The position numbers and the translations under genes were made by a program. From Ceratothoa steindachneri (lineage: Eukaryota > Arthropoda > Malacostraca > Isopoda > Cymothoidae): a DNA stretch of 64,000 nt. This document shows positions 1 through 11,000 of this stretch, in pieces (within the stretch, counting starts at the first letter, position 1; the number at the start of each line of letters is the position of its first letter). The stretch spans positions 33,121,175 through 33,185,174 of the forward strand of contig OZ018327.1 of the NCBI GenBank assembly GCA_963969495.1, in the 5' to 3' direction. The notes beneath the pieces are model-generated. The model worked only from the letters and a program-made list of their open reading frames with translations. It made no database searches and was not told the origin of the DNA.

Positions 1-715
1 AACTACCAGTGAGCATGAAATTAATTTGCGTTACCTTCTGGCATAAGGGACAGCTACTTTTAATTACCACCGATCATGAAATTAATTAGCACTACCTTCC
101 AGGGCCAGGGGAGGAATACCTAGAATTACCGCAACATTTTGGCAGAAAGAAAGACTACATAAATTCCCCACTGAACATGAATTAAATTACACTAAAATCC
201 AAGAGACGGTGGCACTACGTACAAATGCCAGTGAGCATGAAAACAAATTACTGCAACGTTCCACGTTGAGTAGAATGAATTACCCGTAATGCTAATTCAT
301 TCCACTAAACGGGAAACGAATTACCGTTCTATTTAGGAAGAAGGAAGGGCCATCTTGAATTACTACTGATCATTAAATTAATTACTGCTACATTCCAAGA
401 AAATTATAGATTGCTTGGAATTATCAATCATCATGAAATAAATTATTCTACCTTCCCGTAGAAGAAAATGATAATACCACTGAAATACCACTGAACATGA
501 AATAAATTACCGTTACCTAACGCTAGAAGAAAAGAGTCTCTAGAGTTACCACTGAGCATTAAATAAATTACTCTTACCTTCTGTGGGAAAGAAGGTCTAC
601 CAAGACTCACTACAGAGCATGGGATAAATTACGACTGAACATGAAATTAATTACCGAAACCTAAAATTACGACTGAATATGGAATGAATTACCACTATCT
701 ATCGACCTAAAATAA
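1..715. repeat. Degenerate tandem satellite, unit about 60 bp
   Basis: A core resembling GAGCATGAAATTAATTACC recurs about eleven times (near 11, 72, 172, 232, 371, 428, 493, 553, 616, 636 and 673), usually about 60 bp apart. Copies are divergent and no open frame spans them. It starts at or before the window edge. Confidence 0.75.
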
Positions 716-1584
716 ACACTATAGAATTCCGCTTAAATACCGTTAAAATCTGTGTTCCAAGTGATGAGCCTCAAAAGCCATTGTCTCCCGCATACGAGCG
801 ACGAAGTAGCGAACGTTTTAAAGAAAATCAAATTTTGTTACCTTAAATCGGAGTCATTTGTGGTTGAAGGCGGTGATTCTTTTTTCTCTACCGGTGTCAC
901 ACCGAATTTGATCAGGGCCGGGGGGCAGCAGGGAGGTTTTGCCCTCGAGGGTTTGCTTCTCGTCCCTGTAAGATAAAAATAAGATGTTTGAGTGAGCGAG
1001 GCGAATGTTTCGACGAATCCGAATCGTGTTGATAAAACGCCCGGATTTTGTGACCCAAGCAATCGCTTTTTAGGTTTTCAGTGATGGGTGTTGTGTTTGG
1101 AATTATTTCAAAGTGGAGGTGTGGACGAGGGACAATGAGGTTGTAAGGAATTATAGGAAAAAAGTAGATATAGAAGGGTGAAATGTAATTATGTAGTGAA
1201 ATTAAGTTCTAGAAAAATGAAATGGATTTAGGAAGTAGTGGAATGGAGTTATTCAGGGGTAAATGATGGTGTGTATGGGTGAAAATTAAATTTGCACAAT
1301 TGTATTGCGAAAGATGAATGTGATAGTGTCATTGGTTTCTGTATTCGACGTTCTCAGCAACACAAACGGTTCTGATCTTCGGTTTGGCAACCATCACCAC
1401 CACCTTCAAAGTTTGCACTTTTGAATTCTTTACTTTCTGCAGGATGTGTGTCTGGAGAGGAGGGGGGGGGGGGTAACTGAGCCCTCCCTGCTTCAATAGG
1501 TTGGGTTGAAAGCAGAGCAGGTGTCCTGTCGGTGTACCCAAAAGAGCTAGATGCGATTTGAGTAGTCCCAGAAATGGTTGTGTT
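716..1584. other. Non-repetitive stretch with no recognised gene
   Basis: Short open frames at 752-976 (+) and 838-1062 (-) show no recognisable domain. A GTAAGA donor-like sequence sits near 968, but no partner exon is evident. A run of 12 G lies near 1462. Confidence 0.5.
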
Positions 1585-2000
1585 CAGAATAGCTAAAATT
1601 AAAAGAGTTAGTGAGACAAAAGAGGCTAATGGACAAAATAGCTAAACCCCCCAAAGGTTAATGAGACAAAAGAGGCTAATGGACAAAATAGGTTGTTCTA
1701 ACATAGCTAAACCAAAAAGAGCTAGTGAGACAAAAGAGGCTAATGGACAAAATAGCTAAACCCCCAAAGGTTAATTAGACAAAATCGGATAATGGACAAA
1801 ATAGCTCGTCCCAAAGTAGCTAACCCCAAAAGAGCTAGTGAGACAAAAGAGGCTAATGGACAAAATAGCTCGTCCCAAAATAACTAAACCAAAAATAAAT
1901 AGTGATACACAAATGTGGACAAAATAGTTCCTCTCAAAATAGCTAAACCAAGAAAACCTAGTGAGACAAAAAGGCTAGTGAACAAAAAAGCTAGTATTTA
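1585..2000. repeat. Degenerate tandem satellite, unit about 60 bp
   Basis: The phrase GAGACAAAAGAGGCTAATGG, followed by ACAAAATAGCT, repeats about six times with a spacer of CCCAAA or ACCAAAAAGAG type. It is unrelated in sequence to the satellite at the window start. Confidence 0.8.
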
Positions 2001-2270
2001 AACAACTTGTACCCCTGGAATTAGGTTCAATGAACTTAGCACCTACCGCGATGACCACCGCGCCAGGTCAAGGACCATCAGGATCGCACTTCTGGGCATC
2101 TATGCTTTCTGCGCCAACTGGCTTCTCATAGTTGCCGAGAACTGCTGCCAAAGGATGAAACTGGTCCAATGCGTTTCTGTGTTCCAAACTAACAAATCAA
2201 ATATTAGCTTAATAGACGCGTATGTGCGTCAGTGGCAAAATCATAATATATAGTTCCGACGTGAATGATA
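2001..2270. other. Unannotated spacer ending in the mariner TA target
   Basis: No gene or repeat was recognised. The last two bases (TA) are the target dinucleotide of the mariner that follows. Confidence 0.5.
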
Positions 2271-3199
2271 CGAGGGGCGGTCAATAAGTTTCGCAATTCG
2301 GATATAAGGAAACAAGATATGAGGAAAAGTGTTTTACTATTTTTCAATATAACTACCCTCGACTTCAATGCACTTACGCCACTTGTCCCTGAGGCTTCGA
2401 ACTCCCGCCAACCAGAAATCTCCCGACTGCTGTTCAATCCACTCCTGGACGGCAAGCTAGACATCTTCATCGTCCCCAAACCGGCGTCCACGCAGTGCAG
2501 CCTTGAGCTGGCGGAATAAAAAGTAGTCGCTAGGGGCCAGATCTGGACTGTAGGGGGGATGGTTGAGCTCTTCGAATCCGCACTCGCGCAGGGCAGCTTG
2601 TGCAACTATGGCCTTGTGGACTTTGACGACGTTTAAGTCGATCATGGGGCGTGAGGTTTCTAGGGACCCAACGAAAAGAGACCTTGGTCATGGCCACATT
2701 GTTGTGGATGATGTTGATAACACTTCCATGTGATATTCCAAGTTCTCGCTCGATTTCTACGACCTTCACCCGTCGATTTTCGAGGATGATCCTCTCCACG
2801 CGGGCTACATTGTCATCGTTGGTCACGTCTGACGGGCGTCATGGACGGGGGTCATCTTCAAGGGACTCACGACCATGGCGGAACTCCCTATTCCAGCGAG
2901 CAATGGTTGCATAAGAAGGGGCGGTGTCGGTTTACACTGAAACCATGCGTTCTCTTTTGAATTCTTGCCTTCCTTGGTCAAAAATTTGATCACTGCGCGG
3001 TGCTCAACCTTTTCCATTGTTGAAATGAAAGATTTGTGACTGAAGATCTGCGATCAGCTACTGCTTCTTAAATAGACGAGGCAGGAGCGTGCGGCTGCAA
3101 GTCCTGACTTGTCATAACCTGTCCTAACACCCCCACAAACAGCCATCCCCCATACTCTGTTTTGCCCTACCGATTCGCAAAACTTATTGACCGCCCCTC

Positions 3200-3200
<1 letters not shown>
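2271..3200 (-). mobile_element. Mariner-like transposon with intact TIRs and an internal deletion
   Basis: The element is bounded by inverted repeats of about 30 bp: CGAGGGGCGGTCAATAAGTT at the left, and its reverse complement at the right end with a few mismatches further in. It is flanked by TA dinucleotides at 2269-2270 and 3201-3202, the target duplication of the Tc1/mariner superfamily. At 930 bp it is shorter than the roughly 1.3 kb usual for mariners, because the middle of the transposase is missing. The right end abuts a (TA)n microsatellite, so the insertion could have landed in an existing TA tract. Confidence 0.93.
2337..3017 (-). pseudogene. Mariner transposase, internally deleted and frameshifted
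   Basis: Read on the minus strand, the N-terminus begins MEKVEHRAVIKFLTKEGK (2823-3017). A second block (2530-2826) has a helix-turn-helix region with ELGISHGSVINIIH and the linker RWVPRNLTPHD. A third block (2457-2645) carries SPDLAPSDYFLF, which holds the last catalytic Asp of the D,D34D triad. An in-frame TAG follows GDDEDV, after which homology continues to a stop near 2337. The part that normally carries the first two catalytic Asp residues is absent between NLTPHD and the VVKVHKAI block. The protein cannot be active, but the intact ends could still be mobilised in trans. Confidence 0.88.
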
Positions 3201-3291
<91 letters not shown>

Positions 3292-3292
3292 G
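3201..3292. repeat. (TA)n microsatellite
   Basis: A nearly pure TA dinucleotide tract of about 90 bp, directly adjoining the right end of the mariner. It also provides the TA flank of that insertion. Confidence 0.97.
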
Positions 3293-3299
3293 ACTACAT

Positions 3300-4790
3300 A
3301 GCAAAGAAATATATAAAATGTAAAATGTGTACTTGGTACTCAACATGAAAAGAGGAAAAAAGCGTAGTGCAAAATGAAAAAAGACGCTAAAAGGGAAAAA
3401 GTACAAAAACATTCGAGTAGAAAAGGTAGCGAGTACAAAAAATTGTGAAGAATAAAAAAAATCACACTATTAAACCTCCAAGGAGCACCAACGGATAAAG
3501 AGTAAAATATATATCTACTAAACTTTCAAAAGAGCACAACGAATGTAAGGTGTACAAACACATGAAGAGACGCCACAAGATGTTGGCAAATGAGAAAATA
3601 AAAGTAGATAAACGAACTGAGAAGAAAAACAAGAAAAAGTACAAACATACATGATACAAAACAACAAAAGAGTACAAATTTTATTATAAAAACATGTAAA
3701 GGGTAACAAAACATGTTGAATACACAGTATGCAGAAAGTAAAAAGTTAGAAGGGGCAAATAAATGCAAATAATACAGAAACATGCGATGAGTACAAGCTA
3801 AGTAAACATTCAAAAACTGAAAAAACAGACCAAGAGTACACATAGCTCTGATGAGTGCACAAACCAGCGAAAAATGCGCAAACATAAAATGAGTACAAAA
3901 ACGCAAAATGTAATCAAATGGTAAGACAATGTTACGATGTAAAGAGAACAAATTTGCAAGGAATGAAAGCAATGAAATGGTACAACAGTATGCCAAAAGT
4001 AAAAATACTCAAGATTACAAAACAACCAAAGAGTACAACGAAATTCTAATCTTAGGTTAGTACAAAAGATCGAAAAGAGTAAAAAAACTATCAAAACTTC
4101 CCATTAGTGCATAGCAACAAGAGTACAAAAATAATAGGTTCCAAATATGCAAAGAACACTTACAAAGAGTACAGGAGCATGCAAAGATCATTAACACACA
4201 AAAAGAGTAAACAAAAATGCCAAATTACAAAGCTTGAATTTGTAAAAACACATTAAAAGAGCACTAACAGTTAAGGAGTGTAACACATGAAGAGTACAAA
4301 AGAAATCATGAAAAGACTACTCACACATGTAAAGAGTACAAAAGATACAAATATTATAAATCATTGAGAGTACAAAATATAGAAACATATAATACCCACG
4401 CAGGACAAAAGTGCAAAGATGAAAAGTATCAAACGTAAAGAGTACAAAATAATATGAAGAGTCCATAATACAACGCAAAGTCTAAAAAAACAGACGGAGT
4501 ACAAAAACATAAAGATAAAAATTGCTCAGGAGTACACAAAAATGTACGGGCAACAATAGGTTCAGAGTACAAAAAACATGCGAATCATAAAAGTATGCTG
4601 AGTACAAAATATGCTGAGCAAAACCGGATGCCGAGTACAAAACATGCAGAGCATAAAGGATGCCGAGTAGAAAATATGCGGAGCACAAACATCTGTCGAT
4701 TAAACGTGCTCAGCACAAAAAAGATTCTGAGTACAAACCATGCGGAGTACAAAATGATTCTGAGTACAAAAACTTCATTTTGAGGACGTT
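3300..4790. repeat. Degenerate short-unit satellite built on GAGTACAAAA
   Basis: GAGTACAAAA followed by ACATGC-like sequence recurs dozens of times over about 1.5 kb at irregular spacing of roughly 19-40 bp. Open frames across it on either strand are compositional and resemble no protein. Confidence 0.75.
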
Positions 4791-5391
4791 ATTAGCATTA
4801 ATTTAATTAAAACTACACATCGAAAACCAACGAGGGCATTTCCGCCACAAGGGTGGGGGATTCGGGAACAAAGCGAAGTTAGTGGACCCAAAAATGTAAT
4901 GGGGGATTAGCCCCCTGGAGTCTTATCTGAGGGGACTATCCCTCCCTCCCTCCTCAATAAATAATATAGATGCACAAGCAGAAAAATCAGCGATTTTAAT
5001 TCCCTAGCGCCCACTAGCGTGGGTATAGTGCCCAACGAAGGGTTGCTAAGGGCAATACAGATGATGGAAGAATAAATTAAGAAATGGATTGAAAATTGAC
5101 CAACAAAAGGGGACCAACGACGAGCCTTGTCCCAGGGGAAAGGGTTTCGTGTTTACTGAGACAGCCCCTTGCAGGTGGGGACGAACTTGTACTAACGAGT
5201 ACTTGTACTCGTGCAGAATTTCCTATCTCTTGTTCCCACATGTGCTTAGGCCCAATTATGCATGAAAGAGGATGTTAAACCTTCGAAAAAGTCCTAAGGT
5301 AAAAAGGTAAATTTGAATTGGTCGAAAGAGTGTACTTACTTTAGCTTCCGAGTGTCCAACATTCTTCACAAATGTCAAGAGAACGACGTGG
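4791..5391. other. Spacer downstream of the bHLH gene, no gene recognised
   Basis: Mixed-composition sequence with a GC-richer part around 4840-4950. It may include the 3' untranslated region of the minus-strand bHLH exon, but no AATAAA was confidently placed. Confidence 0.4.
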
Positions 5392-5964
5392 CTAGTGAAG
5401 AAACTCCGCCAAGGCCATAATGTACGACTGGGTCATCTGGAGGGTCTCGAATTTGGACAACATCTGGTCGTTGCTAAGCGAAGGGATTACCTCCCTTAGG
5501 CGGTCGAAAGCCTCGTTCAGGCTGTTCATGCGCTGCCGTTCGCGGGCATTGGCGGCCAAACGCCGCTTGCGCAGGGCATCTTTGGGCAAGGATTTCGAAG
5601 GACGTTTTCGAACCCTCCCGGACGACGGGTGGCTCCTGCGGGAAGACGGTGGAAGGCTTTCCAGGAGGGAGTGGCTGTTGCCATCGAATCCACGGTCCCA
5701 TGGAGATGGCGGGGTTTCTTTATTATCGCTTGCTCTCGTAGGAGTCGCGTCTTCCGAATGAGTGAAGGAGTTGAATGGAGGATATAGAGGTTTAAAGGTA
5801 GGATCCTCCTTCAGGGTTAGCTTCTGAGGAAGAGGGGTTCCTCGGGGTGACAGACGGGTAAACGGCACGACCCCAACTTGAATCTTGACACTGGATTTCA
5901 CCGTGGCTTTGGGAGGTGACTTGCCACACCGCAGATACTGCCATGAGTACCAGACTCCTTTGAA
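5392..5964 (-). CDS. Atonal-family bHLH transcription factor, C-terminal exon
   Basis: The exon encodes about 190 residues. The last 58 or so form a bHLH domain: basic region [15 protein letters not shown], helix 1 [17 protein letters not shown], a short SNDQML loop, and helix 2 [20 protein letters not shown], ending one residue later at a stop. AANARERxRM and SKxETLQMxQ are typical of the atonal/ATOH1 group rather than neurogenin or NeuroD. Such factors bind E-boxes as heterodimers with Daughterless/E proteins and specify sensory neuron precursors (family knowledge). No ATG precedes the domain in frame. A pyrimidine-rich stretch ending CTGTCAG at 5965 is a good splice acceptor, giving a phase-0 exon start, so I place the 5' end there; a second acceptor lies at 5985. 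The upstream exon was not found. Upstream residues are Pro/Ser-rich. The exact orthologue (ato, cato, amos) is not resolved. Confidence 0.85.
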   Translation of the reverse strand, partial: FKGVWYSWQYLRCGKSPPKATVKSSVKIQVGVVPFTRLSPRGTPLPQKLTLKEDPTFKPLYPPFNSFTHSEDATPTRASDNKETPPSPWDRGFDGNSHSLLESLPPSSRRSHPSSGRVRKRPSKSLPKDALRKRRLAANARERQRMNSLNEAFDRLREVIPSLSNDQMLSKFETLQMTQSYIMALAEFLH

Positions 5965-6132
5965 CTGACAGGTGAAAAGTGAAACTGAAAGTGATGTAAG
6001 AAGTAGGAAAATGTGTAGTAGGTATATAAAGATAAAAAGAGTTTTAGATTTGCCCTCATGTAGAGGGCTCCTCCCAGGTTTTTCTTGTCTTGTCTCTTAT
6101 TATTCTTCCGTTTATTTGTTTTTATTATTATT

Positions 6133-6164
<32 letters not shown>

Positions 6165-6168
6165 AATT

Positions 6169-6210
<42 letters not shown>

Positions 6211-6400
6211 TTTTTCTTTCTTTTTTTTATCTAACATTAAGTAAATAAATAAATATATTTGTTCTTTCCTCCATCGTGGCTTTCAAGCTTTTCAAGTTTC
6301 TTACTTGCTATATATATCTTCTTATTTTATATTGCTATCTTACTAGGTAATATATCTTATGCCGGGGTTTAGGTTTTAATTCTTGATTGTTTAAATAGGT
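5965..6400. other. AT-rich spacer with (TA)n tracts at 6141-6203
   Basis: This lies upstream of the bHLH exon on the minus strand and would be intron if the acceptor at 5965 is used. It contains two TA-dinucleotide runs followed by a T-rich run. No exon was recognised. Confidence 0.5.
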
Positions 6401-6481
6401 TTTATATTGGGGGCTACGCCTCTTTTACTCTCCGTTGTAATTTCTTCATTCTTTGGGCTTTGGTGATCTTACTTCGTGTGT

Positions 6482-9218
6482 CTAAGTATAAATTCCGACT
6501 TGGTGTTCTCGGGAGCAGTTTCTTCCACTCGGGAATAGGGATTTTCTGGTGACACGACCCCTGACTGCTCTCGGTATGTCGAGGTTGTGGTTCGTATTCG
6601 GGAGTATTTCCTCTTCTATTTTGTCCCAGGTCTTTCTCCCTAGCCTTTGGAGTTCTATATTCAGAGGGGTTAGTCCTGCTCTTGCGTGCAGGACTGTCTG
6701 CTGAATATAGTCTGTCCTTTTCGCTCCAGCTATAAGCAGGGCTGCTTTGTTCTGCACTCTCTTTATTTGTCTGAGAGAGGTGGAACTCGCAGCCTGCATG
6801 ACCACTGCCGGGTACACTAATGTTGAGCGTACCAGAGCAGTCTATAGCTTTTTTAAGTTCTCGGAGCTGAGGTTTTTAAACCCATACAGTTTGCCAAGCT
6901 GTATTTTGGCTAGGGAGATTCTGTCACTAATGTGAACTTTGTACCCTTTGGAGGTAAATTGTACACCTAGGACTTTTCCTTTGTTACCATATGGGTAAAC
7001 ATCGCCATTTACTGTGACATCCACACCACTTCTTAGGCGGTTAATTGGAAGAATTTGGAACTTTCGGCGGTTGGTCTTGATTTTCCACTTTCGTTCATAT
7101 CGATTGATGTTGTTGATTTCGATGGCTGTCTGCCTTGCTTGATATCCGGCATGCTTGTAGTAGCTGGGGACGATTTGCGTGATGTCTTCTGCAAACTGCA
7201 GGTATATCACTTCCTCCCCTACCGGATCAGGTAAGTCCAGTGTGTACAGAAGGTACAGCAGCGGATTCAGACAGCCACCTTGTGGAACACCCGCCTCGAG
7301 CTCAAACTCGGGTCCTCTCTAGCCCTCGATCGAAATTCGGGCTTTTCTGCGCATGGTGTAATCGCAGAGGACCATTTCCAGGATAGGGTTTAGCTGGAGG
7401 CCTAAGATCTTGTGTTGTAAGCCTCTTAGCCAAACCTTATCGAAGGCCTTTTGCACATCTCGCATCACCACGTCTACGTATTTCCTCTCAGCTTTACACC
7501 GGGCAAGCTTTTCGGTGAGAAGGGCAAGGGCTGTGTCCGTCCTCCTTCTCTTGCGGAACCCGTGTTGCTGAGGGCTGTGGGCTCCTAGCTCGGTCAGTTG
7601 ATCTTGCAACCTGTTAGCCAAAAGCTTTTCGTTAACTTTGCCTATAATCTCCAGGAGGGATATTGGCCTGTAGTCCACCAGTTGATCAGGCTTCCTCCCT
7701 TTGGGTATAAAGATGATTTTAGCAATCTTTAAACCGTCTGGGAAGTAGCCCGTATTCAGGGAAGCATTGTAGATGTTCGTGATTCCCTGAATGATCTGCC
7801 GGGGGGCATGCACCAAGTTATTTCTGGTGATGCCCGTCCAGCCTGGTGCCTTCTGTTTGAATGTTTTTATGACTGCCATGACCTCTTCAGGTGTAGTTGG
7901 TTGGCCATGATCTGCCAAATTCCTTCCTTCGTCGACATAGGCATGTGGGAGCGTGCGATGCACATTCTGATTCAGATCTTCAATCAGTTGGCCTTCGAAT
8001 TCCTGGTCGAATTCCGCATTTTCTTCTGGTGTTATCCTGAAGATACTTTTCCAGAACATGCGGAATCTTTCTTTAAAACCGCCGAGTCTTCCAAGTAGTC
8101 ATCGCCCTCCTTAATGCGGGTCTTTTCTCTACTTGTATGATCTTTCAACTTGTTCACAAGTCGCCAGAACACATCGAATCGAACCTCGCTGTCAACCTTT
8201 TCAATCAGGCTGTCCCAGACTTCAGCCTGTTGCTGGTTGATAGCCTGCTTAAGTTCTTCACTCAGGCGTCTTAGCAGCGTTGTTCTTTCCCGATTTGTAC
8301 CCTCTCTCCTGGTTTCCTCATACACCTCCCTGTGCACTCTAGCGATCTCTCTCATTTCTTCGGTCCATCTGGGTTGAGGGAGAGTTTTGTACCTTTTCAT
8401 CGGCACAATCTCACGATCTCCTTCGATGATGCGGGCAGTTATCGCTTCCAGCTCCTCATCGATCTTCTCCAGACTCGCCCCGTTCAGGCCCACTGGTTCA
8501 TATCTAGCAAGGATTTTCTTGTAGCGTTCCCAGTTGGCCGAAGCGTAGCTTTTTCGAAGAAGAATTGGGAGCTGAATTGGCGTGAGAGAAATGGTCGTCA
8601 AGATCGGTATGTGGTCGTTGGGGACTGTCGGGCCTGGATCACTACGGTAATTGAAAGAGAAGCCATCACTTGTCATGATTATGTCAGGTTTCGTTGCGGA
8701 CCTTACGGTGAAATAGGTCGGAAAATCCGGTCCTATACGCTGAATGTTTTTCATTCTCATAATCATTTCCAAGTTATGACCTCTTTCGTTTGTGTTTCCG
8801 TAGTCAGCCGTTCGGCATCTGTCATTGAGGTCTTTCCCAAGGAATGCCATTCTGCCGTGGCCAAACAGGGTGTAAAAGTTTGTTAGAGGGAGATACTTGC
8901 GTCGAGGTGGTTGGTATGCCGCCGCTACTATGAGCTTGCCTACTAAAGTATGCAGCTCTACCGCCACGAAGGACTCGTTCATATCCGTAAGGCGTTTGAA
9001 CGATAGGTACCATCGTACCTCTCCTGAGAATTGTTTTTTGAGATCACTCTGTAGCCTGGTATCTTCAACTGCTTATTGGTCGTATCGATACCATGCTCCG
9101 TAATCAGTATGATGTCGGGATCTAGCACACGGAATAAGTTGCCGTATGCCGTGGCTTTCCCCTCCCATCCATTATTGTTGAGCGTTAAGATCTTTAACCT
9201 ATTGTTTTGGTTTTCCAT
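6482..9218 (-). pseudogene. LINE ORF2: AP-type endonuclease plus reverse transcriptase, broken
   Basis: The endonuclease begins MENQNNRLKILTLNNNGWEG at 9218, with the metal-binding Glu context LITEHG, then GKDLNDRC, and PNDHIPI as the usual SDH motif. The RT follows: YRPISLLEIIGK, HGFRKRRRTDTALALL, VMRDVQKAFDKVW (motif A) and EAGVPQGGCLNPLLY (motif B). Motif C is FAEDITQI where FADD is expected, so the second catalytic Asp region is altered. The 3' part has LIYPAV-like and RVQNKA blocks common to LINE C-termini. Lesions include frameshifts near 9000 and 8040, an in-frame TAG at about 7319 and another at about 6842. It cannot make a full-length protein. Confidence 0.87.
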
Positions 9219-9517
9219 TCTCTGTTCTGGCTTGTGTGGATGTCCTAGTGTTTACGGGTAGTTGATTTCCTTTTCCCGTTTCTTCTCTTTTTGAATTCTG
9301 TTGGAGACAGTTCAACAAAGGTTTCACGGTGGAAGGCGATACTTCGGTTATACAAAGCTTCCTCCACCGTTTCTTCGTCGCATTAGGCATTGAAGTCCCA
9401 TTTGTAAAACTTCTTCTTGATCCCCACACAGATTTTGTTCGTGTCCCAGTCCTTCGGGAAGGGGAATTGTTCCGAGGCGTATATATATATATATAGGTTG
9501 ATCCTGTCGGCGTCAAT

Positions 9518-10778
9518 CTACTTATTTTTCGACTTCTTTACCTTTTGGGGCTTTGCTTCGCATACGGAGCCCTCTGAGTCCGAGGAGTCCGTGGTGTCAG
9601 ATGTCTCCGACTCTTTCGTTTTTTCTGCACACTGTGGTTTTGGTTGGACTGTCTTGGTGGCCGCCTCTCTCTCTTTTTTGGCTTCGATCCTGGGATCTGG
9701 CCGTCTAACCTCCTTATTGTTTCGCTTCTCTGTCTCCTGGTTTATGCTAACCATTTATTTGGGGACCATTTGCAACTGGAGTACGTCACCAGATGGTGGG
9801 TTCTCGGGGAACCACATCTCGCTCATACCATTATTTGCCAGCATCTGGTTCAGCTCCTTTGAAAATGTTCCTGGGTTAGTTAGATTTCTGACATGCGCAT
9901 ATAATATGCATGTCAGAATTTTTGTGGAGTTCTCATTCTCCAGCCTCAGGTAGGTTTTCTTTGCTTCAGTTTCTGTGAGGACTGCCTTCGCTGCTTTTGC
10001 ATAAGGGGTGTTCTGCCTCCTGGTTTGCTCATCTTTCTTTTGCTGAACCTTCTCCTTGATTAGGTCTTTTTTAAGAGGGCAGGCCATAGCCATAGAGCGA
10101 TGTCCTAGGCCGCAGTTGGCACACTTTTCTTTCGGGCTGCTGCAGTTCTTCCAGTGGTGCCCCGCCTCGCAGCACCTTGAGCAGATCTCCTGTGTTTCGG
10201 GACAGTCTTTTGTCGCGTGGCTCTCCATCTTGTAACAGCGGAAGCAGAACTGAATGGGAGTAAATTCTTCCATTTCTATCTGCTCTCCGCTTATTTTTGC
10301 GTTAAAAAGCAAAAGACTGTTCTCTTTTGCCTTTTGAGCCATCGCTGTGTCCGTGAAGACTACTTTGAACACATGCGAGTATTCCACGTTTTCTTTTCGG
10401 TTCCAGAACTTGATGACTTCCGAAACTTTAGCCCATCACTGGTTCTTCATAATCTCGTAATAATTTGTTCCTTAGTATGTTGACCAATCCAAGGGTCCAG
10501 CTTCTGCAGAAAACGCTCCTGTGCGTTTGGAATTGTGGTGGGATTGCAGGTTGAAGGCCTATCTCGCGCAGTGTCTCCACTGCCTCCTCCTTCGTAATTC
10601 CCTCCACGTCTTTCTCCTTCCTCTCGCAGACCACCACATATCCTGTGTGGACCTCGAGCAGGCGAAGCATAGCGATCTTCAGTTTCCCGAAGACCACTTC
10701 AAACACCTTCTCCCGTGTTGGCCTAACGCTACCACTGATGGTGCGCAGCGGGATTTTGGTCGTCCCATTAGGCTCCAT
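9518..10778 (-). pseudogene. LINE ORF1 with three zinc knuckles, broken
   Basis: The first segment starts MEPNGTTKIPLRTISGSV at 10778 and runs to an in-frame stop at 10428. A second segment (9755-10387) carries three CCHC-type knuckles: CFRCYKMESHATKDC, CSRCCEAGHHWKNC and CANCGLGHRSMAMAC. Next come a Lys-rich stretch, then a segment (9518-9754) rich in Lys, Ser and acidic residues. ORF1 proteins of this kind bind element RNA as nucleic-acid chaperones (family knowledge). It lies directly upstream of ORF2 on the same strand. The premature stop marks it as non-functional. Confidence 0.82.
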
Positions 10779-11000
10779 TATCCCCTCGTGGGTAGCCCCC
10801 CTGGGTTGTTTTTCCTCTTGGTATTTAGTTTTATCTTGTAGTCCTTAGAGTCCTTTACGATGATCCTTCCATCTTGTTGAATCTGGTGAGCTTTTATATG
10901 GAGTTGTTTATTGTGGGCAACCCCCTTCCTCCCCTTTGCAAGAGGACTTCTGTGAACATGAACTGCGGGATGGGGTGGATGAATGGTGGGTGGACCCGGG

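Larger units (their letters stand above)
6400..11000 (-). mobile_element. I/Jockey-like LINE, copy 1, near full length but decayed
   Basis: The order on the minus strand is a GC-rich 5' region (about 10.8-11.0 kb), ORF1 with zinc knuckles, ORF2 with endonuclease and reverse transcriptase, and a 3' end below 6482. Ends are approximate because no target duplication could be fixed. Related copies lie at 18.0, 40.4 and 48.8-56.1 kb, so this is a multi-copy family locally. Clade placement within the I/Jockey group is tentative. Confidence 0.8.

Noticed and set aside
752..976. Possible small gene between satellites
   Set aside because: No recognised domain, no confirmed splice partner, and an equally long frame on the opposite strand.
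3054..3412. Frames encoding Tyr-Ile repeats, also seen at 21.4, 31.6, 39.2 and 58.9 kb
   Set aside because: They are translations of (TA)n microsatellites.
3848..3880. CTGATGA followed by GAAA in the satellite, a second hammerhead candidate
   Set aside because: The bases between cannot form a proper stem II, and the site lies in a short-unit satellite where both words arise by chance.
3462..4094. Several overlapping minus-strand frames rich in Phe, Leu and Cys that look like membrane proteins
   Set aside because: They follow from the base composition of the GAGTACAAAA satellite, and all shift with its units.
8332..8886. 184-codon plus-strand frame
   Set aside because: It is antisense to the clear endonuclease region of the minus-strand LINE.
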